From Leptospira noumeaensis (GTDB taxonomy: Bacteria > Spirochaetota > Leptospiria > Leptospirales > Leptospiraceae): 64,000 nt of DNA. The notes below the pieces were generated by a model. That model worked only from the letters and a program-made list of their open reading frames with translations, did no database searches and was not told the origin of the DNA. The translations under genes were made by a program, and so were the position numbers. Of the stretch, positions 62,335 to 64,000 are shown piece after piece (the first letter of the stretch is position 1; the number at the start of each line of letters is the position of its first letter). The stretch is from contig NZ_RQFK01000023.1 of NCBI RefSeq assembly GCF_004770765.1, forward strand, positions 124,001 to 188,000, in the 5' to 3' direction.

Positions 62335-63738
62335 TTATTTTTCTCTTAAAAGGGCATCATTCGCGGCATTTTTATAAGCCCCAATCATGGTAGGGTAATT
62401 AAAAATGTGTTCGGTAAAGTACTCAATGGGTGCCTTGAGATTTACCACACATTGTCCAAGGGCAATGAGTTCCGTTGCCTTGTCAGAAATGATATGAACT
62501 CCCAAAACACGTCTGGATTGTTTATCAAAAAGGATTTTTAAAAGACCTACTTGGTCCCCGCTGATTTGAGCCCGAGTGATGGTATCAAACTTTGCCATAC
62601 CCACTCCATAAGAAACCCCTCGAGCTTTGAGTGCTTCTTCTGTTGGTCCTATGGTTGCGATTTCCGGTAATGTATAAATTCCAATTGGAAATTCTTCAGC
62701 ATCAACTGGAACAGAAGGATGACCAAACATATGCTTTGCGACATAGGCACCTTGGTACATAGACACGGACGCCAAACTAGGAAATCCAATCACGTCACCA
62801 CAAGCATAAATATTGGAAACATTGGTTTGGTAGTTTTCGTTCACTAAGATTTGTTTTCTATCATTGGGAATGATCCCAACAGATTCTAAGCCTAAATTGT
62901 CAACATTCCCCAATCGACCCCGAGAGATTAGAACTTGGTGGACACGTACCACCTCACCTTTGTTAGTTGTGAGTTCATACCCATCTTCATTGGGAAGTTT
63001 TTTATAATTTGTAATCGAAGAATCAACATGGATGGATATCCCTGATTGTTGCATGATCCGAGTCATTTCATTGGATACGTCTTCATCCAAAAATCCAAGA
63101 ATCCGGCTCTGAGAATCAAAGAGATGAACTTGCACTCCAATATGAGAAAAAATAGTAGCATACTCAGAACCAATGATCCCTGCTCCCACAACAGCGAGAG
63201 AGGTAGGCATCTTTTTCATGGTAAAGAGCCCATCACTATCATAAACTAGTCCATCTTCAAAAGGAATGTTTTCGTTTGCGGGTCGACGAGGGCTACTTCC
63301 TGTGGCGATTAAGATATTTTCTGTTTCGTAGACTTTTTTTCTTCCCGCAGAATCTGTGACTTCTACGTGGTGAGGATCAATGATTTGTCCCCAACCCGTG
63401 AGTGTGGTGACTCTATTTTCAATCATCTGTTCACGAGTGACATCTTCTTCTTTTTCAATCACAGTGTCTGCGCGAAACATAAGCTCTTGCAAGGTGAGTG
63501 TTGCCGTTTGTGGAGATTGGAGTCCATGCAGTTTGGACAATTTTAAATTCCGATAAAACCGGCTCGTTTCCTGTAAGGATTTGGAAGGGATGGTCCCATA
63601 GTGGACACAACCACCACCCAAGTATGGGTCTTTTTCAATGATGGCTGCTTTTTTTCCCATTTTGCTTGCTTGGATAGCAGCTTTTTGTGCGGCAGGACCG
63701 CCCCCGATGGCGAGTAAATCAAAACGATTGATGGACAT
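62335..63738 (-). CDS. sthA: Soluble pyridine nucleotide transhydrogenase (SthA type)
   Basis: 467 residues. FAD motif LLAIGGGPAAQKAAIQASK, then GGGCVHYGTIPSKSLQE, where the second redox Cys of lipoamide dehydrogenases is Thr: this loss is the mark of SthA (CxxxxT). NAD(P) motif AVVGAGIIGSEYATIFSHIG; end HIFNYPTMIGAYKNAANDAL. It balances NADPH and NADH. Monocistronic. Confidence 0.92.
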   Translation of the reverse strand: MSINRFDLLAIGGGPAAQKAAIQASKMGKKAAIIEKDPYLGGGCVHYGTIPSKSLQETSRFYRNLKLSKLHGLQSPQTATLTLQELMFRADTVIEKEEDVTREQMIENRVTTLTGWGQIIDPHHVEVTDSAGRKKVYETENILIATGSSPRRPANENIPFEDGLVYDSDGLFTMKKMPTSLAVVGAGIIGSEYATIFSHIGVQVHLFDSQSRILGFLDEDVSNEMTRIMQQSGISIHVDSSITNYKKLPNEDGYELTTNKGEVVRVHQVLISRGRLGNVDNLGLESVGIIPNDRKQILVNENYQTNVSNIYACGDVIGFPSLASVSMYQGAYVAKHMFGHPSVPVDAEEFPIGIYTLPEIATIGPTEEALKARGVSYGVGMAKFDTITRAQISGDQVGLLKILFDKQSRRVLGVHIISDKATELIALGQCVVNLKAPIEYFTEHIFNYPTMIGAYKNAANDALLREK

Positions 63739-63897
63739 TTGCTACAAAAACCATACCGATACATAGGAAAATAGCAAGCAAAATTGAAAGAACCATACAC
63801 GACTCTCGTCTTAATTCCTTTTCGCCTAACAAAGCACAAAATGAAATACAAAAAACCTTGCTTTGCAAACTCCTAGTTCCAAGTTTCATCCATCCCT

Positions 63898-64000
63898 ATG
63901 GAATTTTTGAAAATGATCCGAACTGGACTTACTTTAGTCTGGAAAATTCTTTCCGAAGGAATTAGAGCCAAACTTGCTTGGTTTACAGGCACCCTAATCG
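63898..64000 (+). CDS. Start of a gene leaving the window (membrane protein?)
   Basis: ATG 63898 opens a frame to the right edge: 34 codons, amphipathic start (MEFLKMIRTGLTLVWKIL) then RAKLAWFTGTLI, which looks like the beginning of a membrane helix as in membrane-bound cyclases, phosphatases or kinases. No ribosome site is clear. Too short to name. Confidence 0.45.
   Translation, partial: MEFLKMIRTGLTLVWKILSEGIRAKLAWFTGTLI

Noticed and set aside
1..64000. CRISPR arrays, transposases, prophage genes
   Set aside because: No regularly spaced repeats, no DDE or integrase motifs, and no structural phage genes seen.

Overview
The window reads as chromosomal DNA of a spirochaete, most likely Leptospira and probably a saprophytic or environmental lineage. 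This is inferred from gene content: many short signal peptides with loose spirochaetal lipoboxes, DUF1574/SGNH-like proteins, an M30-type lipoprotein peptidase, AT-rich DNA, and very compact packing with overlapping starts and stops. No rRNA, tRNA, CRISPR array or recognisable transposase was seen.

Layout. 1-4.5 kb: end of a multi-pass membrane protein and an RND efflux pump subunit. 4.5-7.3 kb: a PilZ protein, a NarL-type two-component pair, then an apparent gene desert that holds two near-identical promoters with a shared palindromic operator, a 38-codon membrane peptide and a possible ~110-nt RNA ending in an intrinsic terminator. 7.3-12.8 kb (minus): methylmalonyl-CoA mutase operon (small exported protein, mutA, mutB, meaB). 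12.8-15.7 kb: YhhN protein, ferritin-like protein with a histone-H1-like tail, DUF2505 protein, EamA transporter. 15.8-19.9 kb: accessory-looking stretch with hicAB, small lipoproteins, a DHFR-like enzyme, a beta-barrel protein and two copies of a structured intergenic repeat. 20.5-28.4 kb: eight tightly packed plus-strand genes from speE through pyrF to a flavin oxidase/DUF1365/Cfa lipid-modification set, closed by a hairpin. 28.5-32.6 kb: small proteins, an SGNH-like protein, an M30 metallopeptidase. 32.6-38.7 kb: five-gene surface-glycan operon. 38.7-42.8 kb: an HtrA protease with a degenerate partner, divergent from a membrane/RsbW-like ATPase. 42.8-48.4 kb: apt, htpX, a purine-type permease, an SspB-like protein and a WbpM/CapD-type dehydratase. 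48.4-53.8 kb: STAS/zinc-ribbon protein, HrpB, an Ada-like regulator, a second YhhN protein. 53.9-59.4 kb: a secreted cluster (ASH-repeat lipoprotein, subtilase with a large insertion, propeptide-like lipoprotein, small Cys-rich proteins, a frameshifted lipoprotein, third repeat copy). 60-64 kb: ECF sigma/FecR/HAMP operon, a SthA-type transhydrogenase, and the start of a gene leaving the window.

The strongest candidates for undescribed biology are: the twin operator-promoters beside the NarL-type response regulator; the subtilase with a stand-alone lipoprotein resembling its own propeptide; the three-copy structured repeat; and a lipoprotein gene switched out of frame at an A7 tract. All functional statements are from reading sequence and family knowledge; no searches were run.
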